DNA of 32,978 nt from Maricaulis salignorans (lineage in GTDB: Bacteria > Pseudomonadota > Alphaproteobacteria > Caulobacterales > Aquidulcibacteraceae): NCBI GenBank assembly GCA_945891505.1, contig CAMDDL010000027.1, positions 1 to 32,978 of the forward strand. Reading direction: 5' to 3'. The translations under genes were made by a program, and so were the position numbers. Below the pieces are notes generated by a model, which worked only from the letters and a program-made list of their open reading frames with translations, ran no database searches and was not told the origin of the DNA. The stretch's first letter is position 1, and every line of letters starts with the position of its first letter. Below, piece by piece: positions 17,646 to 24,762 of this stretch.

Positions 17646-19076
17646 ATGACTGAGCAGATGACCGAACAAACCCTCGCCTCCCTTTCCGAATTGGCCTTGG
17701 CGGCAGGCTCTGAAACGGTACTCAAAGAGGCTCTTTATCATGCCGATGATGGGGAGTTGTTCTTAGAGCGCGCTCGTGGCGAAAGCTTTGTCTGGGATGA
17801 TGGGCGTTTAAAATCAGCATCTTATGATTCTGATGAGGGTTTTGGTCTGCGCGTGGTTGCTGGTGAAGCCGCAGGCTATGCCCATGCCAATGAGCTGTCA
17901 CAAGCCTCGCTAAAGCGCGCTTCTGCTGCTGCCAGCATCGCCAAGCGCGGCCATTCTGGCACTTTGGCAGAAGCCCCTGCCCGCACCAATGCGAAGCTCT
18001 ATAGCGACAGCGACCCACTTGCCGCACCCAGCTTTGAAGCCAAAATTGCGACCTTGGGCGAGATTGACGCTTATGTGCGGGCTAAAGACTCACGGGTTGT
18101 TCAAGTTTCCGTGTCGCTGGCAGCATCGCGCAAAGAAATCGCGATTGTGCGCCTTGATGGTGATGTATGCACCGATACCCGGCCATTGGTGCGGGTCAAT
18201 GTCTCGGTAACGGCCGAAAAAGATGGTCGCCGTGAAAGTGGCTCCGCAGGCGCTGGTGGCCGGGCCGATTATGCGCAATGGATCGAAGAAGGTCATCTTA
18301 AGGCCCTCGCCGATGAAGCCTTGCGCGTCGCGTTGGTCAATCTGGAGGCTATCGCTGCCCCAGCAGGGGAAATGGATGTGGTTTTGGGGCCCGGCTGGCC
18401 CGGCATTTTGCTGCATGAAGCCGTTGGTCATGGCCTTGAAGGCGACTTTAACCGGAAAGGCACCTCGGCCTTTGCCGGGATGATCGGCCAGCGTGTAGCC
18501 TCGCCCGGCGTCACCGTTGTTGATGATGGTACTTTGGCCAATCGCCGCGGTTCTTTGACCATTGATGATGAAGGCACACCGACCCAACGCACCGTTTTGA
18601 TCGAGGACGGCATTCTGGTCGGCTATCTACAAGACCGGATGAATGCGCGTCTCATGGGCGTTGCCCCAACCGGCAATGGCCGCCGCGAAAGCTATGCCCA
18701 CAGCCCCATGCCCCGCATGACCAATACGACAATGGAATCAGGCTCGATGGACCCTGCTGAAATTGTCGCCAGCCTGAAGCGCGGCATCTATGCCACCCAT
18801 TTCGGCGGTGGCTCGGTCGACATTACGTCGGGCAAATTCGTGTTCCAATGCACAGAGGCTTATCTGGTTGAGAATGGGAAGATCATCGCGCCCGTCAAAG
18901 GTGCCAGCCTGATTGGCGACGGCCCGACCTCGCTCACCAAAATCTCAATGATTGGCAATGATGCGGCGTTGGACAATGGGATCGGCACCTGCGGCAAAGC
19001 CGGACAGTCTGTCCCCGTCGGCGTCGGCCAACCCACTTTACGCATTGGCGGCTTGACGGTCGGCGGCGCGGGGTAA
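17646..19076 (+). CDS. tldD: TldD-type metalloprotease
   Basis: TldD is the catalytic half of the TldD/TldE (PmbA) protease, which unwinds and cleaves small peptides such as modified bacteriocins and unfolded peptides. The 476-residue protein has the zinc motif HEAVGHGLEGD (HExxxH at 257-262) and the expected Cys ligand in KFVFQCTEAYLV. The nearby segments GTPTQRTVLIEDGILVGYLQDR and FGGGSVDITSG are strongly conserved. The start is the ATG at 17646, with AAGGAA 6 bases upstream; the frame extends to a TTG at 17598. The partner tldE is not in this window. Divergence from the cox cluster is a common alphaproteobacterial arrangement. Confidence 0.95.
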   Translation: MTEQMTEQTLASLSELALAAGSETVLKEALYHADDGELFLERARGESFVWDDGRLKSASYDSDEGFGLRVVAGEAAGYAHANELSQASLKRASAAASIAKRGHSGTLAEAPARTNAKLYSDSDPLAAPSFEAKIATLGEIDAYVRAKDSRVVQVSVSLAASRKEIAIVRLDGDVCTDTRPLVRVNVSVTAEKDGRRESGSAGAGGRADYAQWIEEGHLKALADEALRVALVNLEAIAAPAGEMDVVLGPGWPGILLHEAVGHGLEGDFNRKGTSAFAGMIGQRVASPGVTVVDDGTLANRRGSLTIDDEGTPTQRTVLIEDGILVGYLQDRMNARLMGVAPTGNGRRESYAHSPMPRMTNTTMESGSMDPAEIVASLKRGIYATHFGGGSVDITSGKFVFQCTEAYLVENGKIIAPVKGASLIGDGPTSLTKISMIGNDAALDNGIGTCGKAGQSVPVGVGQPTLRIGGLTVGGAG

Positions 19077-19088
19077 GGTTTGGGTTGA

Positions 19089-19102
19089 TTTGTGTACACA
19101 AA
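19089..19102. promoter_or_regulatory. Palindrome upstream of brnTA
   Basis: TTTGTGTACACAAA is a perfect 14-bp palindrome, 144 bases before the brnT start and just after tldD. Two AGACAT direct repeats, 12 bases apart, follow at 19109 and 19121. TTGATT at 19085 could be a -35 box overlapping the palindrome, but the matching -10 (TAGACA) is poor. It may be an operator for the BrnA repressor; the distance to brnT makes this uncertain. Confidence 0.35.
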
Positions 19103-19245
19103 ACGTGTAGACATGTGCCCAGACATACAATTTCTGTAACCCGTCAGGCAATGGCCAAGCGGATGGGCCAGCGTAACCCATTGTGCGGCCACACTAAGGT
19201 CCCTTCGTTATCTTGGCGAAGAGACTGGCTTTCACGGTTACGCAT

Positions 19246-19539
19246 ATGGAATTTGAATGGGATGATGAGAAGAATAACGCGAATATCCTGAAGCACGGCG
19301 TGGACTTTGAAGATGCCATGTTGATCTTTGAGACTTTTGTCCTGTCAGCGGAGGATCGCAGACACGATTATGGTGAGCGACGCTTTCGCTCGATTGGCGT
19401 CGTTGAGGATGATTGTTTTGTCGTCGTTCATACCCAAAGAGGGAGCTCGGTGGGCCTGTTCAGCGCTTGGAAAGGTGGAACAGATGAGCGTGAACTCTAT
19501 CGTGCGCATGTCTCTCGAAGAAGCGCGAGCCAAGCGTGA
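19246..19539 (+). CDS. brnT: BrnT family ribonuclease toxin (type II toxin-antitoxin)
   Basis: BrnT toxins (DUF497) are RelE-fold ribonucleases that block translation and are neutralised by BrnA. This 97-residue protein has the family opening MEFEWDDEKNNANILKHGVDFEDA, then RRHDYGERRFRSIGVV and a C-terminal segment VVVHTQRG..GLFSAWKG...RELYRAH. An upstream TTG at 19213 keeps the frame open, but the family always starts close to the FEWD motif, so I chose the ATG at 19246. Its ribosome site is poor. The 3' end overlaps brnA by 56 bases in another frame, a larger overlap than the few bases usual for toxin-antitoxin pairs. Confidence 0.9.
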   Translation: MEFEWDDEKNNANILKHGVDFEDAMLIFETFVLSAEDRRHDYGERRFRSIGVVEDDCFVVVHTQRGSSVGLFSAWKGGTDERELYRAHVSRRSASQA

Positions 19540-19759
19540 TCGCGGCGAGACCCGCACGCGCAAAGATGCCCCAATTGGCCCCTCCTTGGGTCCTGACTTC
19601 TGGGCAGATGCCGTCCTCGTAGAACCTCAAAGCCGCAAATCCGTCCATTTGCGCTTGCAAGCGGAGGTCTACGACTTCTTCGTCGCGCAAAGTGGTGGCA
19701 AGGGTCATATCAAGAAAATGCAGCAAGTCCTCAAAGCTTATGTGGATGCGCATAAGTAA
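19484..19759 (+). CDS. brnA: BrnA family antitoxin
   Basis: This is the antitoxin and probable autorepressor of the BrnTA pair. It has 91 residues: a disordered charged N-terminus (MSLEEARAKRDRGETRTRKD), a linker with PSLGPDFWADAVLV, and a C-terminal ribbon-helix-helix segment (KSVHLRLQAEVYDFFVAQSG, then HIKKMQQVLKAYVDAH) typical of BrnA. AGGTGG is placed just before the ATG inside the brnT reading frame. The frame is open far upstream, but only this start matches the family length. The C-terminus has KGHIKK where many relatives have GYQTRMN, a moderate divergence in the helix that bears the dimer contacts. Confidence 0.87.
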   Translation: MSVNSIVRMSLEEARAKRDRGETRTRKDAPIGPSLGPDFWADAVLVEPQSRKSVHLRLQAEVYDFFVAQSGGKGHIKKMQQVLKAYVDAHK

Positions 19760-19866
19760 GGGGCCATTTGCGCAAAGTTCTGCCTGTGTCATCACCCCGT
19801 CGTGCCATGGCCTTAAGGCGGTTTTGCCCGTAAACTAATGGGGCTTTCACTTTGAGGAGAAGCCAG

Positions 19867-20292
19867 ATGTCGTTTAATGTTCAAGAATTAATTACCAAAG
19901 TCGGCGGTGCCGACTTCCTCAAAACCCTCGGCGACAAAGTCGGCCTTGAAGCTGAGCGCGCGCAAACCCTGGCTGCTGACCTCTTGGCCCATGCCAAGGA
20001 AAGCGGTGGGGACATCATGGGTTCGGCCCAGATCATCGCAGAAAAAACCGGCCTGCCGCTCGAGCAAGTGCAAGGCGTGGCCGCAGGCCTGTCGACAAGC
20101 ATCGGCGCTAAAGCGGCTGAATTCACAGGCGCTGCTGAAGCCTTCGTCGGCGACATGTTGGGCAAGCTGAAAGACACCCCGCTGTCGGGCATGGTCGCCA
20201 GCCTCGACAAGGACGGCGACGGCAATCCTGTCAACGACCTGACCGATATGGCCAAGAATGCTTTGGGCGGCCTGTTCGGCTCCAAGAAATAG
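19867..20292 (+). CDS. Small helical protein with a calcium-loop-like motif
   Basis: The protein has 141 residues with no named family that I recognise beyond similarity in style to DUF937-type small alphaproteobacterial proteins. It is Ala/Gly/Lys-rich and predicted all-helical, without signal peptide, membrane helix or cysteines. Near the C-terminus SLDKDGDGNPVNDL resembles an EF-hand or dockerin loop (Asp at positions 1, 3 and 5, then Gly), and the chain ends GLFGSKK. GAGGAGA is placed 6 bases before the ATG, a strong ribosome site suggesting good expression. A GC-rich hairpin follows. Function is unknown. Confidence 0.8.
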   Translation: MSFNVQELITKVGGADFLKTLGDKVGLEAERAQTLAADLLAHAKESGGDIMGSAQIIAEKTGLPLEQVQGVAAGLSTSIGAKAAEFTGAAEAFVGDMLGKLKDTPLSGMVASLDKDGDGNPVNDLTDMAKNALGGLFGSKK

Positions 20293-20303
20293 TCTAGACA
20301 GGT

Positions 20304-20329
20304 GGGCGCGGCAGGTCTCTGTCGCGCCC
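20304..20329 (+). terminator. Hairpin after the small helical protein gene
   Basis: GGGCGCGGCAG and CTGTCGCGCCC pair over 11 positions (one G-U) with loop GTCT, 11 bases after the stop codon. No T-run follows. Confidence 0.5.
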
Positions 20330-20407
20330 GCTTGACCCTCCAGCCAAAACCCCGAAATTGGTCTAGGACTTTCACTAGATCGGCGAAATGGCTAGGACCC
20401 TGCCCTC

Positions 20408-21232
20408 ATGACCCAGTTTGAAACCGACATTTTGCCGACTCTTATCAAAACGGGCATGGAAACCGCCGTTAATCTTGGCTTGAAGGCGCTCGGCGCGATC
20501 GCTCTATGGTTTATCGGTCGCTGGGTGATTGGCCTGATCGGTCGGGCCATATCGCGCGCCCTCCTCCACAATACGATGGACCGCACGATCAAGACGTGGA
20601 TCGGCTCCATCGTCACCATCGGCCTCAATATCTTTTTGGTCATCGCCATCCTCAATGTCTTTGGCATTGAGACGACGAGCTTGGCAGCACTGGTGGCGGC
20701 GGCTGGTCTGGCGGTTGGGGCGGCTTGGTCGGGCCTGTTGTCTAACTTTGCGGCAGGTGTGTTCTTGATCCTGTTTAAGCCGTTCAAAGTCGGCGACTTC
20801 ATCACAGCGGCAGGCGTGACTGGCACCGTCACCGAAATCGGCATGTTTGCCACCGCGATCAACACGCTGGAAAATGTGCGCACCATCATTGGCAATAATG
20901 CGGTCTCCACCGCTATCATTCAAAACTATTCGGCCAATCCCTATCGGGCGGTGGACTTGCGGGTGCAGTTGGCTGCCAGCGTCAGCCCGGATGAAGCCAT
21001 GGCGATGCTGCTCAAGGCCGTATCCGCCATTCCCAATGTCATCGCAGACCCCGCCCCTGTAATTGAGATCATTGAGTTTACCGAGTCTGGGCCCAAGCTT
21101 TTGGTCCGCCCCTTCTGCCATAATGACCATTATTGGCAGGTGGTGTATGATACCCACAAAGCCATTGCCGCGACCTTTGGCGATGCTGGCTTCCCGCAGC
21201 CTTCGGTCGCGCGTGCGGTCAAAAACGTCTGA
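20408..21232 (+). CDS. MscS family mechanosensitive ion channel
   Basis: This small-conductance mechanosensitive channel releases solutes during osmotic downshock. It has 274 residues, near the E. coli MscS size. Three helices are expected: about 22-45, about 60-82, and the pore-lining TM3 in SLAALVAAAGLAVGAAWSGLLSNFAAG with its Ala/Gly packing pattern. The beta domain follows at KPFKVGDFITAAGVTGTVTEIG, then the C-terminal alpha/beta domain. RTIIGNNAVSTAIIQNYS is the conserved segment seen in the family. The ribosome site (AGGA, about 11 bases away) is modest. The isochorismatase-family gene begins 21 bases downstream, so the two may be cotranscribed, without an obvious functional link. Confidence 0.94.
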   Translation: MTQFETDILPTLIKTGMETAVNLGLKALGAIALWFIGRWVIGLIGRAISRALLHNTMDRTIKTWIGSIVTIGLNIFLVIAILNVFGIETTSLAALVAAAGLAVGAAWSGLLSNFAAGVFLILFKPFKVGDFITAAGVTGTVTEIGMFATAINTLENVRTIIGNNAVSTAIIQNYSANPYRAVDLRVQLAASVSPDEAMAMLLKAVSAIPNVIADPAPVIEIIEFTESGPKLLVRPFCHNDHYWQVVYDTHKAIAATFGDAGFPQPSVARAVKNV

Positions 21233-21253
21233 CTTGAACGAGAGGAGCATTCC

Positions 21254-21958
21254 ATGGCCCAGCCCCCGCTTTCCTTTGAACCGACCATGGTGTGTGAGGA
21301 TCTAACGGCGCGGCAAATATATGCCCGCGTTAAAGCCAATCCCAACCGCGCCAAGTTTGGCATTGGCACGAAGCTCGCCATCGTCAATATCGACTTTCAA
21401 CAGGCCTATACGCGGCCGGACCTGTTCCCCAACACCTCTTACGTGACCGATCCGTGCCAGATCGAACACACCAATCGCATCAGCGCTTTGGCACGGGCCG
21501 CTGGTATGCCCGTCATCTGGACCCGGGTGGCCTATAAGCCTGACGCAGGTGATGCAGGCGTTTGGGGCACACGCACCAACACGCCCGACAGCTTGCAAAA
21601 CATCAAATATGACAGCGACCGCCACCAGTTCGATCCCCGGTGCGAGATCGATCATTCGGTTGACCTAACCTATAACAAGCGCATGCCATCGGCCTTTTTT
21701 GAGACCCAGCTCGCGAGCTATCTGGTCTGGCACAAGGTCGACACCCTCGTTATCACCGGTGGCTCAACATCGGGCTGCGTGCGCGCCACCGCCGTGGACG
21801 GCCTCAGCCACGGCTATCGCACCATCGTGCCAGAAGAATGCGTCGCCGATAAGCACGAAAGCTATCACTTCGCCAATTTGACGGACTTGTTGTTGAAATA
21901 TGCCGATGTGGTGGGCGTGGCGGAGATTGATGCCTGGTTTGCTGGGCGCGCGCGCTAA
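21254..21958 (+). CDS. Isochorismatase-family cysteine hydrolase (N-carbamoylsarcosine amidase-like)
   Basis: This is a hydrolase of the isochorismatase/nicotinamidase superfamily, 234 residues. The catalytic triad is visible as Asp47 (VNIDFQQAYT), Lys142 (TYNKRMPSAFFET) and Cys175 (ITGGSTSGCVRATAVD). The sequence style, with a long N-terminal lead-in and VNIDFQ, is closest to N-carbamoylsarcosine amidase-type enzymes that split carbamoyl or amide groups, but the substrate cannot be told from the sequence. GAGAGGAGC lies just before the ATG, a strong ribosome site. It is followed at once by a perfect 25-bp inverted repeat. A deacetylase-family gene about 2.8 kb away could belong to the same kind of amide metabolism; this is inference. 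Confidence 0.9.
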   Translation: MAQPPLSFEPTMVCEDLTARQIYARVKANPNRAKFGIGTKLAIVNIDFQQAYTRPDLFPNTSYVTDPCQIEHTNRISALARAAGMPVIWTRVAYKPDAGDAGVWGTRTNTPDSLQNIKYDSDRHQFDPRCEIDHSVDLTYNKRMPSAFFETQLASYLVWHKVDTLVITGGSTSGCVRATAVDGLSHGYRTIVPEECVADKHESYHFANLTDLLLKYADVVGVAEIDAWFAGRAR

Positions 21959-21960
21959 TA

Positions 21961-22024
21961 GGACCGCGCAGCACGAGCTGCGCATGTGACCGCGTACCGA
22001 TGCGCAGCTCGTGCTGCGCGGTCC
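21961..22024. repeat. Perfect 25-bp inverted repeat between convergent genes
   Basis: The arms at 21961-21985 and 22000-22024 are perfectly complementary over 25 bases (starting GGACCGCGCAGC) around a 14-base loop. It starts 2 bases after one stop codon and ends 26 bases before the other, so it may terminate both transcripts, although no T-run is present. The arm is much longer than normal for a terminator. It shares GGAcCGCGCAGC/GCTGCGCGgTCC with the hairpin at 6494-6525, pointing to a repeat family. Confidence 0.8.
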
Positions 22025-22050
22025 ATGGCCATCTCCTGCCTAATCACCCC

Positions 22051-23850
22051 TCACCTAATCGCCTCATCCAACAATAGCGCGCGGGCATAGCGGACCGGCG
22101 GTGAGCCAAAGCCCAATATCCCATCATGATAGGCTTTCAGCTTGAACGCTGCGCCTTGTTTGGCTTTGGCCGCCGCGCGGGCTTCCATATGTTCGGCGAA
22201 GCCAACGAAATAGGTGGAAAGCTGGGTAACGGATAGTTGGGCACGACGCCATTTACCGGCGGCTTCGCGTTCTTCTTGGAATGCGGTTTCGGTCAAGAAA
22301 GTCATGACTTGGGCTTCACTCCAGCCGTCGACATGTATGCCTTGGTCGATAATGGCATTGGTGATGGTGCGCAGGAGCACCTTCAATTGGGTCAAGCGAT
22401 AAAGGGGATCATCGGCCATAAAGCCTTCTTCGACCATCACCGTCTCAGCATAAACCGCCCAGCCCTCGACAAAGCTGCCCGAGCTTAGGACGGCGCGCAG
22501 GATCGAGGGGTAGGAATTGGCGTGGAAAATCTGGACATAATGGCCGGGCATGGCTTCATGGACGGCAATGTCTTGAATGCCGCGGCGATTATATTCGCGG
22601 GTGAAGGAGATCGCTTGTTCTTCCGTCCAATCATCTGGAATGGGCGAGACGGCATAGAAGGTATCCAAGTGCTTTTCTAGCGGCCCCGGGCTGTCGCAAT
22701 AGGCAACCGAAAAGCCGCGCTGGAACTCTGGCATCAAGATGATGCGGACAGGGCCGTTGGGTAGGGTGATCAAATCCTTTTGCGCCACAAATTTGCGGGC
22801 GATTTCGGTTGCCTCTGTCGACACTTCCACCAATTTATCCCGCGCGGGCCGATCCGCTGCAGCCAGATCAAGGGCGGCGCGAATGGCCTTTTGCTGTTCT
22901 GCCGGTGTTGGCGCAGCCGGTAACGGCGGGACATCGGCCCGGCCCGACAAGGCTTTGACGGAAACTGCATACATATCGGCCCGCACATCGCGCACCGCTT
23001 TTTCTGCGCGGCGGCGAATCTCTTGCCGTGAAAGAGGCGATAGGAGGGTGTAGGTCAATTGCTTGTCGAACCGGGCAGCGCCGGCGCGGAAGTCTGCCTT
23101 CGCTGCGGGCACCAAAGTCTGATCGATCCAGCTTTGGTGCGCATCAACGGCAGCCCAGAACGCCGCGATCACATTTAAAAGCGCATCGCGGTCGGGTTGG
23201 GTTAAGGCGTCCATTGCGGGGACAACCATTTCTGTGATGATGGACTTCAGGCCCTGATTCTGCGCGGCATAGGTCACGGCATGCGGGGTAGGCACGCGCG
23301 CGGGCACGAGGTTTGCGCGCGCGGTGGCCAGAAAGTCAGGAAGGAGCTTGAGACGCGCGGTCACATTGTTTAACCGCTGGGCCAAGGGCGCAAAATCGCG
23401 GGCCATTAAAGTGTAGAGTGCGCTACCTGCCGCATCTTGCCACAGCAAGGGGTTCCACGCCCAATCTTCTAGTGTTTCGGTCGTCCAGATTTGCGACTCA
23501 AGTGCGTTGACCAGCATCGCCCGGTCTACCTGATTGGCGCGCGAAAGGGTGCTAGGTGCGAGCGCATTCAGACGCGTTAGAATGGACTTAGCAAAGTTCA
23601 GCGAGGCGGCGCGGCCTGCAGGCGTATAATCATTCAATAAATGGTCGAACCGGTGATCGCCGGTCCAAGTCGCCGAAACAGGGCTCAAGCGCATCGACTG
23701 GTCGAGCCAGTCTGCCGCGATCTCCGCAAAACTGGCATCCGGGCCCGTTTGTCCTTTGGCCCATAAGACGCTGGGTAGGAACGGCACCGCCGCACTTGCC
23801 CCCAAAGCCCCTAAAACCGTACGGCGCGAATTCTGACTTGATTGGGGCAT
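22051..23850 (-). CDS. Tat-exported DUF885 family metallohydrolase
   Basis: The protein has 599 residues. The N-terminus has a twin-arginine signal (SRRTVLGALGASAAVPFLPS), so the folded protein should be exported. The rest is a DUF885 domain, largely helical. The putative zinc motif HEAMPGH (an HExxxH arrangement) is at 431-437, and EGWAVYAE follows after about 30 residues with a likely third Glu ligand; both are characteristic of the family. DUF885 proteins are regarded as probable zinc-dependent peptidases, but I know of no settled substrate. The gene is alone, convergent with the isochorismatase-family gene and downstream of the toxin-antitoxin pair on the same strand. Confidence 0.92.
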   Translation of the reverse strand: MPQSSQNSRRTVLGALGASAAVPFLPSVLWAKGQTGPDASFAEIAADWLDQSMRLSPVSATWTGDHRFDHLLNDYTPAGRAASLNFAKSILTRLNALAPSTLSRANQVDRAMLVNALESQIWTTETLEDWAWNPLLWQDAAGSALYTLMARDFAPLAQRLNNVTARLKLLPDFLATARANLVPARVPTPHAVTYAAQNQGLKSIITEMVVPAMDALTQPDRDALLNVIAAFWAAVDAHQSWIDQTLVPAAKADFRAGAARFDKQLTYTLLSPLSRQEIRRRAEKAVRDVRADMYAVSVKALSGRADVPPLPAAPTPAEQQKAIRAALDLAAADRPARDKLVEVSTEATEIARKFVAQKDLITLPNGPVRIILMPEFQRGFSVAYCDSPGPLEKHLDTFYAVSPIPDDWTEEQAISFTREYNRRGIQDIAVHEAMPGHYVQIFHANSYPSILRAVLSSGSFVEGWAVYAETVMVEEGFMADDPLYRLTQLKVLLRTITNAIIDQGIHVDGWSEAQVMTFLTETAFQEEREAAGKWRRAQLSVTQLSTYFVGFAEHMEARAAAKAKQGAAFKLKAYHDGILGFGSPPVRYARALLLDEAIR

Positions 23851-23913
23851 GCTTTAGTCTCCCAGCTTGCTGTTAGGTGAGCACTATAGGGCCGGGTTGG
23901 ATCGGCTGTCATC

Positions 23914-23927
23914 CCCACAAAAGTGGG
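23914..23927 (-). terminator. Small hairpin after vapC
   Basis: CCCAC-AAAA-GTGGG forms a 5-bp stem 11 bases beyond the toxin stop codon. It is small and lacks a U-tract. Confidence 0.25.
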
Positions 23928-23937
23928 CGCAAATAGC

Positions 23938-24381
23938 CTAAAGCGCATCAGTTGGGGCGCGCACAGCTACCCCAAAGGGAACAAAGTGCTTAGTGTTTTG
24001 GGTGATAATCGTCAGATCATAGACTTTGGCGATACCTGCAATCGCTGCATCCGCCATGCCCGAATTATGCCCAGACGCTGTGGCCCTTGCCTCAAGTTGT
24101 CCGCCAATAGCCGCTGCTGCCGCGTCGATCGTGAGAATCCGGTCTTCATAATTGGCCACAAGACCCAAGAGCCAGCGCCTGAGTTCGGCGGCCTTTACGT
24201 CTGCTCCCTTTTGTTCAAGCAGCGCTATTCCTTTCTCGATCTCGTGGATCGTCACCACGGACAGAAAGAGCTTGCCATCGGCGTCCATCTGGTCGAGCCA
24301 AGCTAAGACCTGAGGCGATGCATTCCGCCGCGACGGTGAAAGCATAGAAATGATATTTGTATCAAGCAGATAACCGCTCAA
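23938..24381 (-). CDS. vapC: PIN-domain ribonuclease toxin (VapC/FitB-like)
   Basis: This 147-residue PIN-domain endoribonuclease is of the FitB/VapC type. Acidic active-site residues are Asp7 (YLLDTNIIS), Glu47 (SVVTIHEIEKGI) and Asp111 (NSGMADAAIAGIA); TQNTKHF at 127-133 is the usual final motif. It would cleave RNA when freed from its antitoxin. There is no ATG at the expected N-terminus: translation most likely starts at TTG (24381), which overlaps the antitoxin TGA stop as TTGA. The weak start and overlap would keep toxin below antitoxin. The closest subgroup is FitB-like by the HEIEKGI motif. Confidence 0.92.
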   Translation of the reverse strand: MSGYLLDTNIISMLSPSRRNASPQVLAWLDQMDADGKLFLSVVTIHEIEKGIALLEQKGADVKAAELRRWLLGLVANYEDRILTIDAAAAAIGGQLEARATASGHNSGMADAAIAGIAKVYDLTIITQNTKHFVPFGVAVRAPTDAL

Positions 24382-24626
24382 AGGACCACATCTCGCGATG
24401 GGCTGGGGTTTCTGTCAGGAAGATCGACCGGCATTGCCTGCAGATAGGCAATCAAGCCAGAACGCTTACGTTCCAATGCCTTACGGGCAATTTCACCTGC
24501 CTCAATGGAGACTAGCGTGGCAACAGGCTTGCCGTGGCGGGTAATGGTCACGAAGTCGCCTTTCATGGCATCGTCGACTAAACTCGAAAAACCTGCCTTG
24601 GCATCTTTAAGATTGATCGTCTGCAT
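24378..24626 (-). CDS. Phd/YefM-type antitoxin
   Basis: This is the antitoxin partner of the adjacent PIN toxin, 82 residues. The Phd/YefM fold is recognised by INLKDAKAGFSSLVDDAMKGDFVTITRHGKPVATLVS at the N-terminus. The C-terminal part (RKRSGLIAYLQAMPVD) should bind and block the toxin. The frame extends 11 codons upstream, but the ATG at 24626 gives the typical MQTINLKDAK start. It is probably an autorepressor: an imperfect palindrome and a candidate promoter lie directly upstream. Its stop codon overlaps the toxin start. Confidence 0.9.
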   Translation of the reverse strand: MQTINLKDAKAGFSSLVDDAMKGDFVTITRHGKPVATLVSIEAGEIARKALERKRSGLIAYLQAMPVDLPDRNPSPSRDVVL

Positions 24627-24641
24627 CACCGGCTCACAAAA

Positions 24642-24685
24642 GTAGTCACATGTAACCACAATACTTGATTTCCGTCGGTTTGCAA
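24642..24685 (-). promoter_or_regulatory. Promoter and operator of the phd-vapC pair
   Basis: On the minus strand TTGCAA (24680-24685) and TATTGT (24658-24663) stand 16 bases apart, each matching four of six consensus bases. Overlapping and downstream, at 24642-24659, is an 18-bp imperfect palindrome (14 of 18 positions symmetric) centred on ACATGT, 16 bases before the antitoxin ATG. This is the expected layout for autorepression by a Phd-family protein. Confidence 0.5.
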
Positions 24686-24762
24686 GTTTAGTCGACCTAT
24701 GGAACTAGCACGTTAATCAGAGCCCCCTTGCCTTCACCCAATAGGTCGCGCAAACTTTGCCT

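Noticed and set aside
20504-21250. Minus-strand frame of 248 residues opposite the MscS channel gene
   Set aside because: It is a shadow frame rich in Asp/His/Gly/Arg; MscS features are clear on the plus strand.
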